A stretch of 64,000 nucleotides of DNA from Staphylococcus sp. Marseille-Q5304. Its GTDB lineage: Bacteria > Bacillota > Bacilli > Staphylococcales > Staphylococcaceae. Under the pieces are notes generated by a model. It searched no databases, was not told the DNA's origin, and saw only the letters and a list, made by a program, of their open reading frames with translations. The position numbers were made by a program, and so were the translations under genes. Below, in pieces: positions 46,006 through 55,373 of the stretch. Each line of letters opens with the position of its first letter. Positions within the stretch are counted from its first letter, which is position 1. The stretch spans positions 1,984,001 through 2,048,000 of the forward strand of contig NZ_CALSFP010000001.1 in NCBI RefSeq assembly GCF_943737015.1. Reading direction: 5' to 3'.

Positions 46006-46773
46006 TTAAGTTAATTTAGCTATAACTTCTTCAGTTGGCATCTCTTCAAACCAGCTGATACGCTCCCTAAGTTTTACTACTTCTCCGACGACAATCATCG
46101 ATGGGTTTGCTACATCTTTCGCAACTTCGACGATATTATCTAATGTACCAACGACTGTTTTTTGTTTGTTTGAAGTACCAAGGTGGACGAGTGCGACTGG
46201 TGTATCACTAGCTCGTCCATATCGGATCAATCGATCGCGAATCACTGGTAAATTATTAACACCCATGTAAATACATAGTGTTTCAGGACCTAAAGCAAGA
46301 TGTGTCCAATAGTCCGTTTCATTCACATCTTTATTAATCACCCCTGTCACAAATGCAACAGAAGAGCTATAATCACGATGTGTCACCGGGATACCAGCAT
46401 AAGCAGGTGCTGCAATACCGGATGTAATGCCTGGCACCACTTCAAACGGAATATGATTTTGAGATAATATTTCAGCTTCTTCACCGCCACGTCCAAAGAC
46501 GAAAGGGTCTCCCCCTTTGAGGCGTGTGACGGTATAACCTTTCTTCGCCAAATTAACTAACACTTTATTTGTATCTTCCTGCGGTAACGAATGACGATTG
46601 GGGTCTTTCCCACAATACATATATTTCGCAGTAGGTGAGGCATATTCAAATAATGCTTTATTGACTAAGCGATCGTATAAAATAACATCTGCTTGTTCGA
46701 TGGCTTTCATACCTTTAACGGTAATTAAATCAGGATCTCCAGGGCCTGCGCCTACTAAAAATACTTTGCCCAT
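46006..46773 (-). CDS. cobA: Uroporphyrinogen-III C-methyltransferase
   Basis: A 255-residue SAM-dependent enzyme (SUMT) that makes precorrin-2, the first step of siroheme synthesis. Signature segments are VGAGPGDPDLIT (residues 7-18), RLKGGDPFVFGRGGEE near 83 and PGITSGIAAPAYAGIPVTHR near 118. It lacks the CysG dehydrogenase/chelatase half, which is encoded separately by the next two genes. Confidence 0.95.
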   Translation of the reverse strand: MGKVFLVGAGPGDPDLITVKGMKAIEQADVILYDRLVNKALFEYASPTAKYMYCGKDPNRHSLPQEDTNKVLVNLAKKGYTVTRLKGGDPFVFGRGGEEAEILSQNHIPFEVVPGITSGIAAPAYAGIPVTHRDYSSSVAFVTGVINKDVNETDYWTHLALGPETLCIYMGVNNLPVIRDRLIRYGRASDTPVALVHLGTSNKQKTVVGTLDNIVEVAKDVANPSMIVVGEVVKLRERISWFEEMPTEEVIAKLT

Positions 46774-46796
46774 ACTGTCACCACTTTCTATAATTA

Positions 46797-48509
46797 TTAA
46801 CTGTGGAATACGCGACCATCTGTAACGGCCTCTACAATTCCTGCACGAACAACGAAATCACCGAAGTGTTCACCTTGTTCTCTTTCTTTTGCATATTGCG
46901 TTAAAATCGGTTGCAAGCTTTCTAATATTTCAGCTTCACCAATATTCTCTTTATACATTTTGTTTAAACGATCACCTGTAAAGCTACCACCAAGATACAT
47001 ATTGTATTTACCAGGGCCTTTACCGATAAATGCAATTTCAGCTAACGCTGGTCTTGCACAACCGTTCGGACAACCTGTCATTCGGATGGTAATCTCTTCT
47101 TCATTAAGTCCTGCTTCATCAAGTAAATCTTCAATTTTATTTATCAATGATGGTAAATAACGCTCTGACTCTGCCATTGCTAACCCACATGTTGGGAAAG
47201 CAACACATGCCATTGAATTTCTTCTAAGACCTGTATATTGTTCACCATCAGTGATGCCATACTCAGAAATAATTGCTTCGATGTCAGGTTTCTTCGATGG
47301 ATCCACATTTGCGATAATTAAGTTCTGATTAGGTGTTAAACGGAAATCGCCTTCGTGTATTTCAGCAATTTGACGTAAAGCCGTTTTCAATTTGTAATCT
47401 TTTGTATCTTTGACACGACCATTTTGGATAAATAGTGTAAAATGCCATTTACCGTTACCTTCTGTCCAACCTAAACGGTCACCATTATGATCGAAATGGA
47501 ATGGACGTGCTTCTTCTAATTCCCAACCTAAACGATTGTTCAATTCGTTTGTAATCCAATCTTCACCAAGTCGATCAACAGTATATTTAAAGCGTGCATT
47601 GCTACGATTTTCACGATTACCGTAATCACGTTGAATCGTTAAGATTTTTTCGCAGACATCAACAACTTGTTCTTTAGGGAAATAACCAATAAGACGTCCA
47701 AGTTGAGGATAAGTATCGTCATTACCATGTTTCATACCCATGCCACCGCCAACTGTTACGTTGAAACCGACGAGCGCATCGTTTTCAATGATCGCGATTA
47801 AACCGATATCTTGTGAATACACATCAATATCGTTTGAAGGTGGAACAGCGATACCAATCTTAAATTTACGAGGTAAGTATGTCTTACCGTAAATTGGTTC
47901 CACTTCTTCTTCATCACTTGTATCTAAGACTTTGTCGCCATCTAACCAAATTTCGTGATAGGCTTGTGTCTTCGGTGATAGATGTTTACTGATGTCATGT
48001 GCAAATTGATTAATTTCTGAATGGATGTCAGATTGATAAGGGTTTGGGTTACACATCACGTTACGGTTTACATCACCACATGCCGCAAGTGTGTCTAATA
48101 ATGATTGGTTGATGTCTTTCATAGATTGTTTAAGATTGCGTTTTAAAATGCCATGGAATTGGAATGCTTGTCTCGTTGTTAATTTAATCGTATGATTTGC
48201 ATAATTATTTGAAATATCATCCATTGCAATCCATTGCTCAGGTGTTGCTGCACCACCTGGCGCTCTTACTCTGATCATGAAGCTATATGCAGGTTCTAAT
48301 TTTTGTTTACGACGTTCATCTCTTAAATCTCTATCATCTTGTTGATAACTACCGTGGAACTTTAAGAGCTTCGTATCTGCTTGAGAGATAGATCCTGTAA
48401 TCGGGTCAGCTAATCCTTCTTCGATTGTGCCACGTAGGTAGTTACTATCATGTTTGATACGTTCTAACTCATCCAGTTTATCTAAAAAGTTTGTATACGT
48501 TTCAGACAT
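46797..48509 (-). CDS. cysI: Assimilatory sulfite reductase hemoprotein (beta) subunit
   Basis: A 570-residue NADPH-sulfite reductase subunit that reduces sulfite to sulfide with siroheme and a 4Fe-4S cluster. The cluster ligands are C-x5-C in [11 protein letters not shown] and C-x3-C in [10 protein letters not shown], near residues 438-490. It lies 20 bp behind cysJ. Secure. Confidence 0.97.
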   Translation of the reverse strand: MSETYTNFLDKLDELERIKHDSNYLRGTIEEGLADPITGSISQADTKLLKFHGSYQQDDRDLRDERRKQKLEPAYSFMIRVRAPGGAATPEQWIAMDDISNNYANHTIKLTTRQAFQFHGILKRNLKQSMKDINQSLLDTLAACGDVNRNVMCNPNPYQSDIHSEINQFAHDISKHLSPKTQAYHEIWLDGDKVLDTSDEEEVEPIYGKTYLPRKFKIGIAVPPSNDIDVYSQDIGLIAIIENDALVGFNVTVGGGMGMKHGNDDTYPQLGRLIGYFPKEQVVDVCEKILTIQRDYGNRENRSNARFKYTVDRLGEDWITNELNNRLGWELEEARPFHFDHNGDRLGWTEGNGKWHFTLFIQNGRVKDTKDYKLKTALRQIAEIHEGDFRLTPNQNLIIANVDPSKKPDIEAIISEYGITDGEQYTGLRRNSMACVAFPTCGLAMAESERYLPSLINKIEDLLDEAGLNEEEITIRMTGCPNGCARPALAEIAFIGKGPGKYNMYLGGSFTGDRLNKMYKENIGEAEILESLQPILTQYAKEREQGEHFGDFVVRAGIVEAVTDGRVFHS

Positions 48510-48529
48510 CTCATCATCATTCCTTTCTG

Positions 48530-50368
48530 TTAATATACATCTCTTTGATAACGATTTTCTTTTCTCATTTCTGCTAAATAGGCTTCAGCTTCTGTTTCAG
48601 ACATATTACCTTCCGTTTGAAGCACATGTTGTATCGTTTGATGTACATCTTTCGCCATATATTTTTCATCACCGCAAACGTAAAGTGCCGCGCCATTGAT
48701 TAACCACTGATAAAATGTTTCGCTATTTTCTAATATGCGATGTTGAACATATACTTTCTCGTCACTATCTCTTGAAAATGCGATATCCATTTTTGTTAAG
48801 ACATCATCTTTCAACCACGTTTGCCATTCAGTTTGGTATAAGAAATCTGTAGTGAAATGTTGCTCACCAAAGAATAACCACGTATGACCTGTAAGTCCTA
48901 GTTCTTCACGTTCTTGAAGATATGATCTAAATGGTGCAACGCCAGTACCTGGGCCAATCATAATAACTGGTGTTTGTTCATCGAATGGGAACTTGAAATT
49001 CGGATTTTTCTTTAAATAAATAGGAATCGTATCGCCGGGTTCTATGCGTTCAGCAAGTTGTACCGAACAGACACCGTTACGTGCACGGTCATGTGCTTCG
49101 TATCTCACTGCCCCTACCGTGATATGTACTTCGTCGGGGTTAGCTTTGTAACTGCTTGCGATTGAATATTCTCTCGGTGGTAACTTTCTTAAGAATCGGT
49201 GTAAATCTTGTGGCTGTAAATTGTTTGATGGAAAGTCTTGAATTAAATCAATCACGTCTCTACCGTAGATATATTCTTGAATCCATTCATTGTCGTTCAC
49301 TTTGTCATTAAGTTCACTGTTCTCAAATAATGGTGCTGCCTTTTGTAGTAATGGCTTTGTCAGTTTAGTAATTTCAAAATGTTCTTTTAATGCATTTTCT
49401 AGGATGAGCGTATCGCCATCTTCGTTGATTGTGACTTCTTGTTGACCATCCCAACCTAATGTTTCAAGCAACAATGCTACAATTTCTGGATCATTTTGAG
49501 GTTTCACTACGACACAGTCACCCGGCTCGTATTCTTCACCATAATTATCTAACAAGAGTTCGATATGGCGGACTTCTTTATTGGAACCACGTCCGTTTAA
49601 GTTAATATTTTCAAGCACTTCTGCTTCATATGGATTTGATCTTGAATAGCGTTGTTTTTGTGCTGAATGACCACTTTCAGTAGCTGTTACAGTTGGTTCA
49701 ACGCCTGATTCACTAATCAACTTTTCGATATTCGCGTTCATCCATTTTTCAGCTGGATCGTCGTAATCGATATCGCAATCTTGTCTATCAACTAAGCGTT
49801 CGGCGCCAAGTTCTTCTAGTTTCGCATCGAAATCTTTACCTGTTTGGCAGAAGAATTCATATGACTCATCACCGAGTGCCAACACAGAGAATCTCACACC
49901 ATCAAGTTTTGGTGCTTTTCGACCGTGAACGTATTCATGGAATGTTAAAGCATTATCAGGTGGGTCACCTTCACCATGCGTTGCCGTGATAATAAATAAA
50001 TCTTGTACTTTCTTTAAATCTCTCGCTTTGAAATCATCCATCGCGTTCAGTTTCACTGTGAATTCTTGTTCAACGAGTCGATCCGCAAACATCTCTGCTA
50101 AACCTTGTGCGTTGCCGGTTTCTGAACCATATAGCACCGTGATTTCTCGCTTAGCTTGTGTTGGTGTGTCACTGTTGAGTACATTTTCAGCGACTTGTGG
50201 CGAAGCTGCTGCCGCATCGGTAGTCGCTGCTTGAGTAGCAACTTGTTGACCAGCAGTTAAGTAACCGCTAAGCCAGATGCGCTGCTCCGGGGTTAAATCT
50301 TTAAGCACTTGATTAAGTTGTGCTGCCTGTTCTTCGTTAAAAGGGCTGTTCGAGACTGATAAATTCAC
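48530..50368 (-). CDS. cysJ: Assimilatory sulfite reductase flavoprotein (alpha) subunit, GTG start
   Basis: A 612-residue diflavin reductase that passes NADPH electrons to CysI. The flavodoxin (FMN) domain has [14 protein letters not shown] near 80. The FAD domain has [10 protein letters not shown] near 395, and the NADPH site has [17 protein letters not shown] near 480. It starts at GTG 50368, 8 bases after GAGGTG. Operon with cysI. Confidence 0.97.
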   Translation of the reverse strand: MNLSVSNSPFNEEQAAQLNQVLKDLTPEQRIWLSGYLTAGQQVATQAATTDAAAASPQVAENVLNSDTPTQAKREITVLYGSETGNAQGLAEMFADRLVEQEFTVKLNAMDDFKARDLKKVQDLFIITATHGEGDPPDNALTFHEYVHGRKAPKLDGVRFSVLALGDESYEFFCQTGKDFDAKLEELGAERLVDRQDCDIDYDDPAEKWMNANIEKLISESGVEPTVTATESGHSAQKQRYSRSNPYEAEVLENINLNGRGSNKEVRHIELLLDNYGEEYEPGDCVVVKPQNDPEIVALLLETLGWDGQQEVTINEDGDTLILENALKEHFEITKLTKPLLQKAAPLFENSELNDKVNDNEWIQEYIYGRDVIDLIQDFPSNNLQPQDLHRFLRKLPPREYSIASSYKANPDEVHITVGAVRYEAHDRARNGVCSVQLAERIEPGDTIPIYLKKNPNFKFPFDEQTPVIMIGPGTGVAPFRSYLQEREELGLTGHTWLFFGEQHFTTDFLYQTEWQTWLKDDVLTKMDIAFSRDSDEKVYVQHRILENSETFYQWLINGAALYVCGDEKYMAKDVHQTIQHVLQTEGNMSETEAEAYLAEMRKENRYQRDVY

Positions 50369-50465
50369 CGTTGTTTCACCTCATTAAATTCAAAATTAAA
50401 ATGTATTTTAAATAATTTATATTGCCGATTGGAATACTAGGCTTTAATGTTAAAAAAATATTCCA

Positions 50466-51191
50466 CTATGGATTAGTCGTATGCAAACCACATTCTGTCT
50501 TGTTGGCATGCATCCATCTACCCGCTCTGGAATCGCTTGCATCTGCTACTGCTGAAGTACAAGGAATGCATCCAATACTTGGATAGTTATGGTCGTGTAA
50601 TTCGTTGTAATGTAAATCATGTGATTTGATATAGTCCCACACGTCGTCCCAAGACCAATGAATCAGTGGACAAACTTTAACTGATTTAAAACGTTCGTCT
50701 TTATTAATAAAGTTTGTATTCTCTCGACTTGGAGACTGTGCACGTCTTAAACCTGAAACCCATGCTGTAGCACCTGAAAGTACTTCTTCAAGCGGTTTAA
50801 TCTTGCGGATGTAGCAGCACATGTTAGGATCGTTCTTCCATAAAGCTGGTTGGTACTCCTCTGCTTGTTCTTCTACCGTGAGTTCTGGCTTTTTCATCTT
50901 AATGTTAAGCTCTGGGTAACGTTGCTGCACTCGATCAATTAAATCATACGTTTCTTGGAAGTGTAGCCCTGTATCAAGGAACACAATTTCTGCATTTGGT
51001 TTAACTTGATAGATTAAATCAAGTAAAATCATCGCCTCTGCTCCAAAACTACAAGAATACACAATAGAATCACCATACGTATCATATGCCCATTTCACAA
51101 CTTCGCGAGCACCTTTCGTATCGTCTGTGATATCTATTGAATCAAAAATGGTGTCATCAAAATTATCATAAGTAATTTGCTTTTCTGACAT
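50466..51191 (-). CDS. cysH: Adenylylsulfate/phosphoadenylylsulfate reductase, Fe-S type
   Basis: A 241-residue thioredoxin-dependent reductase giving sulfite. SCSFGAEA is the PP-loop-like site. Four Cys ligands of a 4Fe-4S cluster are present (CC in NMCCYIRK; CxxC in GCIPCTS), as in APS reductases; E. coli-type PAPS reductases lack them. The C-terminal catalytic ECGLH is intact. First gene of the cluster, with its own promoter (51281-51309). Since cysC is also present, the enzyme may use APS, PAPS or both. Confidence 0.95.
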   Translation of the reverse strand: MSEKQITYDNFDDTIFDSIDITDDTKGAREVVKWAYDTYGDSIVYSCSFGAEAMILLDLIYQVKPNAEIVFLDTGLHFQETYDLIDRVQQRYPELNIKMKKPELTVEEQAEEYQPALWKNDPNMCCYIRKIKPLEEVLSGATAWVSGLRRAQSPSRENTNFINKDERFKSVKVCPLIHWSWDDVWDYIKSHDLHYNELHDHNYPSIGCIPCTSAVADASDSRAGRWMHANKTECGLHTTNP

Positions 51192-51280
51192 TGACGGGTC
51201 ATCCCCTTTTCTAAAATATGCTCTATTTATTTATGAAGTATTCTATTTTGCGAATTGTTTGAAAATAAATTATGTGTCAT

Positions 51281-51309
51281 ACTTTACGCACTGTAATATG
51301 CAATGTCAA
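51281..51309 (-). promoter_or_regulatory. Promoter of the sulfate cluster (cysH)
   Basis: On the minus strand TTGACA (51309-51304), a 17-bp spacer and TAAAGT (51286-51281). About 90 bp upstream of the cysH start. CymR control is expected from known staphylococcal sulfur regulation, but I cannot define a CymR box here with confidence. Confidence 0.6.
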
Positions 51310-51540
51310 GTGTATTATACCACGCCTCAAGCCCTTAAAACCGATTAAACTGATAAGGATAAAAATGTTTTCAGACTTTATATGACAGGCTTAAATCAAA
51401 TTTTTATCTTTTCATTTTCAAAAAATTAAACAAATTATAAAAAGCGACTCGTTATTGTCATATCAATGCTTAGACAAACTCTAAAGATTTTTTTAAATTT
51501 GTATAATTCAAGTTAAAATTTTTCCATATAAAAATAAAAA
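51310..51540. other. Intergenic region upstream of the cysH promoter
   Basis: AT-rich, without an SD-preceded ORF. No structured element was seen apart from the terminator at 51541-51581. Confidence 0.4.
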
Positions 51541-51581
51541 GCGGGACAGAAATCTACATAGAGCAAATTTCAATGTCCCGC
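51541..51581 (-). terminator. Terminator of parB
   Basis: GCGGGACA (51541-51548) pairs with TGTCCCGC (51574-51581). On the minus strand the stem is followed by TTTTTATTTTTA. Its GGGACAGAAATC resembles the start of the dispersed repeat copies A and B. Confidence 0.88.
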
Positions 51582-51629
51582 CAAGGTATTTATTATCTGA
51601 TAAATAAAGAGGTCATACTCCTTAACTGA

Positions 51630-52478
51630 CTATAAATCGCGATGGTATTTTTCATTAAGTTGATGTATCAATCGTTTGAATTCTTCCTCTGACGTAAACT
51701 CAAACGTGATTTGTCCTTTTTTATTTCGTGTCGCAATGGTTACATTCGATCCATATTGTTCTTTCAATTGACGTTCTTGTTGTTTAATAAATTTAGGTTT
51801 CACCGTAGTCTTTGCCTGTGACGTTGTCGCACTTTTTTTACCAAAATGTTCATTCACATATTGTTCTAAATAGCGGACGCTCCAAGCCTCTTTGACTGCT
51901 TGTTGTGCTATACGTTGCATTTGATAATCATCTTTAACTGTCAGCAACATTCTTCCATGGGCACCTGACAAACGACCATCTTTAATCATATTTGCGATGC
52001 TTATAGGTAAATGGAGGAGTCGCAACATATTAGCAATATATGGACGAGACTTACTAAGTCGTTCGGCTACTTGTTGTTGCGTCAGGTTAAGATCGTCCAT
52101 GAGTTTACGGTAACCTTCCGCTTCTTCAATTGCATTTAAATCTTCACGTTGTAAATTTTCAATGATGGCTAACTCCATCATTTCTTCATCTGTTAATGTC
52201 TTAACGATTGCTGGTATTTGATCCAGTCCTGCCATTTGCGCTGCACGAAAGCGTCTTTCACCTACGACAATTGTATAGCCAACAATCGTCTTTCGTAACA
52301 CAACAGGTTGAAGTATACCGTGATTTTTAATAGAACCTGCTAAATCTTCTAAGCGCTGTTCGTCAAACGTCTTACGCGGTTGGTATGGATTAGCTTTGAT
52401 ATCTTTAATTGCTATATTTTGAACTGTTTCATCATCATTTATAGGTAAAGGTTGCTCATCATTCTTATCCAATTTCAT
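51630..52478 (-). CDS. parB: ParB/Spo0J-family chromosome partition protein without a ParA partner
   Basis: A 282-residue ParB-type CTPase clamp. The N-terminal CTP-binding region has IKANPYQPRK and GERRFRAA (about residues 28-80). The central helix-turn-helix is LTQQQVAERLSKSRPYIANM near 130, and a C-terminal dimerisation domain follows. There is no parA/soj beside it, as in S. aureus. ATG 52478 is only 1 base after AGGTG; a TTG two codons later would have better spacing (7 bases), so the start is uncertain by two residues. Noc is the close relative, but the position beside the met operon favours ParB. Confidence 0.9.
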   Translation of the reverse strand: MKLDKNDEQPLPINDDETVQNIAIKDIKANPYQPRKTFDEQRLEDLAGSIKNHGILQPVVLRKTIVGYTIVVGERRFRAAQMAGLDQIPAIVKTLTDEEMMELAIIENLQREDLNAIEEAEGYRKLMDDLNLTQQQVAERLSKSRPYIANMLRLLHLPISIANMIKDGRLSGAHGRMLLTVKDDYQMQRIAQQAVKEAWSVRYLEQYVNEHFGKKSATTSQAKTTVKPKFIKQQERQLKEQYGSNVTIATRNKKGQITFEFTSEEEFKRLIHQLNEKYHRDL

Positions 52479-52601
52479 TCACCTGCTTTCACAATTATTT
52501 TTTATCAAATTAATACTTTGTTATCGCCATTATATCATTACGTCACTGGCGACACTGGTAGATTTTAATTTTTTGTTTTATCAAAATTTTCAGATAAGTT
52601 G

Positions 52602-52630
52602 TTGACAAATGAAATAGAACTATGTAAGCT
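52602..52630 (+). promoter_or_regulatory. Promoter candidate of the met operon leader
   Basis: A perfect -35 TTGACA (52602-52607) with a 17-bp spacer and a weak -10 TAAGCT (52625-52630), 10 bases before the expected T-box leader. Confidence 0.5.
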
Positions 52631-52636
52631 AAGTAA

Positions 52637-53072
52637 TATCAAAACAGATCAACACAATCTTTAAACACAGTAATAAGGAAAGTAGAACTTAAACTACTGG
52701 CACAGAGAGTCTTCATTTGCTGAGAGAGGACACAGAAAGAAAGTTTGAAAATGGCCTTTGAGTGGTGATGCCAATATGAGGTGTCAACGGGTTCACCCGT
52801 TATAGTGATACAGTATTAACATTTTGTTAAATGGCGTACTGGAATCATACCATCATTTTAATTCGTTAATACTCATTTTATTGTTCTAAAGTGGGTTTTT
52901 ATTTTGCGAATTTTTAATCGTTGACCCCAGTGGCGTTATTCTATTTAACAATTTAGCGTACTGGATAAGGTTGCTTTAGCGATAAAGTAACAAATTAAGG
53001 TGGTACCACGAAACGAGCTTTCGTCCTTTACATCCGATTTATTTCGGGTGCAAAGGACGGAAGCTTTTTTTA
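52637..53072 (+). promoter_or_regulatory. T-box riboswitch leader (tRNA-Met type) of metICFE
   Basis: A leader of about 450 nt. The T-box core AAGGTGGTACCACG is at 52997-53010. It can pair as antiterminator or give way to a terminator whose stem joins AGCTTtCGTCCTTT (53016-53029) with AAAGGACGgAAGCT (53052-53065), ending in seven T's. By position and by the S. aureus precedent the specifier should be AUG for tRNA-Met; an ATG in GAAAATGGCC near 52750 is a candidate. A 10-base GCGTACTGGA occurs twice (near 52834 and 52966). Confidence 0.9.
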
Positions 53073-53091
53073 TTTTCTAAAGGAGGTCTCA

Positions 53092-54201
53092 ATGATGACA
53101 AAACATACTGAACTCGCACAAATTTCATTAACACATGACGATACAGGCGCAATTGCAAATCCGATTTATCTTTCAACAGCATTTCAACATCCAAAGTTAG
53201 GCGCATCCACTGGTTACGATTATACTCGTACGAAGAACCCAACTCGTACGGCCTTTGAAGAAGCTTTCGCACAGTTAGAGCGTGGCATTGCATCGTATGC
53301 AACATCTAGTGGTATGGCAGCGATTCAATTGATTTGTAACCTCTTCAAAGCTGGTGATGAAATTTTAGTTTCATTTGATTTATATGGCGGTACGTTCAGG
53401 CTCTTTGATTTTTATGAGAAGCAGTACGGTATCCAGTTCAAATATGTCGATTTCTTAGATTTCGATTCAGTCAAACACCAACTTAACGACAATACGAAAG
53501 CGTTATTCATTGAACCAATTTCAAACCCACAAATGATTGAAGTTGATGTTAAACCTTATTACGACTTAGCACATGAATATAATCTTTTAACGATCATCGA
53601 TAATACTTTTTTAACACCGTATTTATCAACGCCACTTGAAGAAGGTGCTGACATCGTATTGCATTCAGCGACAAAATATATTGGTGGTCATAATGATGTG
53701 CTCGCAGGAGTTGTCACTGTCAACGATGCGTACTTAGAACAACAGCTTTCCGAGTTACACAATATGATTGGTGCAACGCTGTCGCCTTTTGATAGTTATT
53801 TGTTACAACGTGGACTGAAAACATTGCATCTTAGAATGGATCGTGCTGAATATAACGCACAATTACTAGCTGAGCGATGTAGAAGCTTAGATGCTATTGA
53901 TGAAGTATTGTATTGCGGACGTACTGGCATGTTAAGCATCCGTTTAAACAAAGCATTTCAAACGGATCAATTTCTAGAACATCTCAATGTATGCATCTTT
54001 GCTGAAAGTTTAGGTGGGACAGAAACATTTATCACCTTCCCTTATACACAAACCCATGTTGATATGCCAGATGCAGAGAAAGACAAACGTGGCATCGACC
54101 AACATTTACTCAGACTATCTATTGGCATTGAAGATTATAACGATATCGAGGCAGATATTTTACAGGCATTAGCAAAATCTAAGAAAGAAGTGATTACATG
54201 A
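53092..54201 (+). CDS. metI: Cystathionine gamma-synthase (or O-acetylhomoserine thiolase)
   Basis: A 369-residue PLP enzyme of the Cys/Met metabolism family. The PLP-binding Lys lies in HSATKYIGGHND near residue 198, with YDYTRTKNPTR and ASYATSSGMAAIQ near the N-terminus. It condenses an activated homoserine ester with cysteine. SD AAAGGAGG precedes ATG 53092; the adjacent ATG 53095 has the better spacing (8 bases), so the first residue may be absent. First gene of metICFE. Its stop overlaps metC (ATGA). Confidence 0.94.
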   Translation: MMTKHTELAQISLTHDDTGAIANPIYLSTAFQHPKLGASTGYDYTRTKNPTRTAFEEAFAQLERGIASYATSSGMAAIQLICNLFKAGDEILVSFDLYGGTFRLFDFYEKQYGIQFKYVDFLDFDSVKHQLNDNTKALFIEPISNPQMIEVDVKPYYDLAHEYNLLTIIDNTFLTPYLSTPLEEGADIVLHSATKYIGGHNDVLAGVVTVNDAYLEQQLSELHNMIGATLSPFDSYLLQRGLKTLHLRMDRAEYNAQLLAERCRSLDAIDEVLYCGRTGMLSIRLNKAFQTDQFLEHLNVCIFAESLGGTETFITFPYTQTHVDMPDAEKDKRGIDQHLLRLSIGIEDYNDIEADILQALAKSKKEVIT

Positions 54202-55373
54202 GTTTATCTAAACAAACTGAAGTCATATTTGATACACGTAGAGGCCAAGATTATGATTCGGCAAACCCACCGTTATATGATTCATCGACTTTCCATCAGA
54301 AACGATTAGGAGGCGATGCACCATACGATTACGCAAGAAGTGGAAATCCAAACCGAACTTTATTAGAGGAAAAGTTAGCCAAACTAGAAGGCGGCTCGCA
54401 CGCATTCGCCTTCTCATCAGGAATTGCAGCAATTTCAGCTGTATTACTCACACTTAATGCGGGTGATCACGTAATTTTACCGGATGATGTGTATGGAGGG
54501 ACGTTCAGATTAACAGAGCAGATCTTAACGCGTTTCGACATTCACTTTACAACAGTTGATGCAACGCATTTAACTAACATTGAACAGGCCATTCAAGATA
54601 ATACGAAACTCTTCTATATCGAAACGCCGTCGAATCCACTGTTTAAAATCACAGACATTCGCGGGGTTGCAAATATCGCACAACAGCACGATTTATATTT
54701 AGCAGTTGATAATACCTTTATGACACCACTAGGACAGTCACCTTTAGATTTAGGTGCAGATATCGTCGTCCATAGTGCCACAAAATTTATAGGTGGTCAT
54801 AGTGACCTTATTGCAGGCGTTGCTATAACAAATAACAGTGAGATCGCAGACGCTCTGTATCTCATACAAAATGGTACTGGTAATGCCTTATCAGCACAAG
54901 ACAGTTGGACTTTAGCCAAACATTTAAAAACATTACCTATAAGATACAAACAATCAGTTGCAAATGCCCAACAGCTTTATACATTTTTAGCACAACGTCC
55001 TGAAATAGCCGAAGTTTATTACCCAGGAAATAGCGACTTACATTTATCACAAGCACAACATGGGGGCGCTGTATTAGGATTTCGGTTAGTGAATGAAAGT
55101 AAAGCACAAGCTTTCGTGGATGCTTTAACTTTACCACTCGTATCAGTCAGTTTAGGCGGTGTTGAAACGATATTGTCTCATCCAGCCACGATGTCACATT
55201 CAGCAATACCAGAAGATGTACGTCAAGCGCGTAACATCACCTTTGGTTTATTTAGATTAAGTGTCGGATTAGAAGATCCTAACGAATTAATTGCAGATTT
55301 AAATTATGCACTAAAGGAGGCTTTCAATGAATCCATTACTCAACAAATTACGCAACAACCTACTCGTCGCTGA
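54198..55373 (+). CDS. metC: Cystathionine beta-lyase
   Basis: A 391-residue PLP enzyme that splits cystathionine into homocysteine, pyruvate and ammonia. PLP Lys in HSATKFIGGHSD near residue 200. It overlaps metI by 4 bases and metF by 47 bases, so the operon is tightly coupled. Paralogue of metI. The beta-lyase assignment follows from operon order, since family members are hard to separate by sequence. Confidence 0.93.
   Translation: MSLSKQTEVIFDTRRGQDYDSANPPLYDSSTFHQKRLGGDAPYDYARSGNPNRTLLEEKLAKLEGGSHAFAFSSGIAAISAVLLTLNAGDHVILPDDVYGGTFRLTEQILTRFDIHFTTVDATHLTNIEQAIQDNTKLFYIETPSNPLFKITDIRGVANIAQQHDLYLAVDNTFMTPLGQSPLDLGADIVVHSATKFIGGHSDLIAGVAITNNSEIADALYLIQNGTGNALSAQDSWTLAKHLKTLPIRYKQSVANAQQLYTFLAQRPEIAEVYYPGNSDLHLSQAQHGGAVLGFRLVNESKAQAFVDALTLPLVSVSLGGVETILSHPATMSHSAIPEDVRQARNITFGLFRLSVGLEDPNELIADLNYALKEAFNESITQQITQQPTRR

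Noticed and set aside
50401..50465. Imperfect palindrome (ATTCC...GGCAAT) between cysH and cysJ as a CymR box
   Set aside because: It lies inside the operon, not at the promoter, and I cannot recall the CymR consensus precisely enough to call it.
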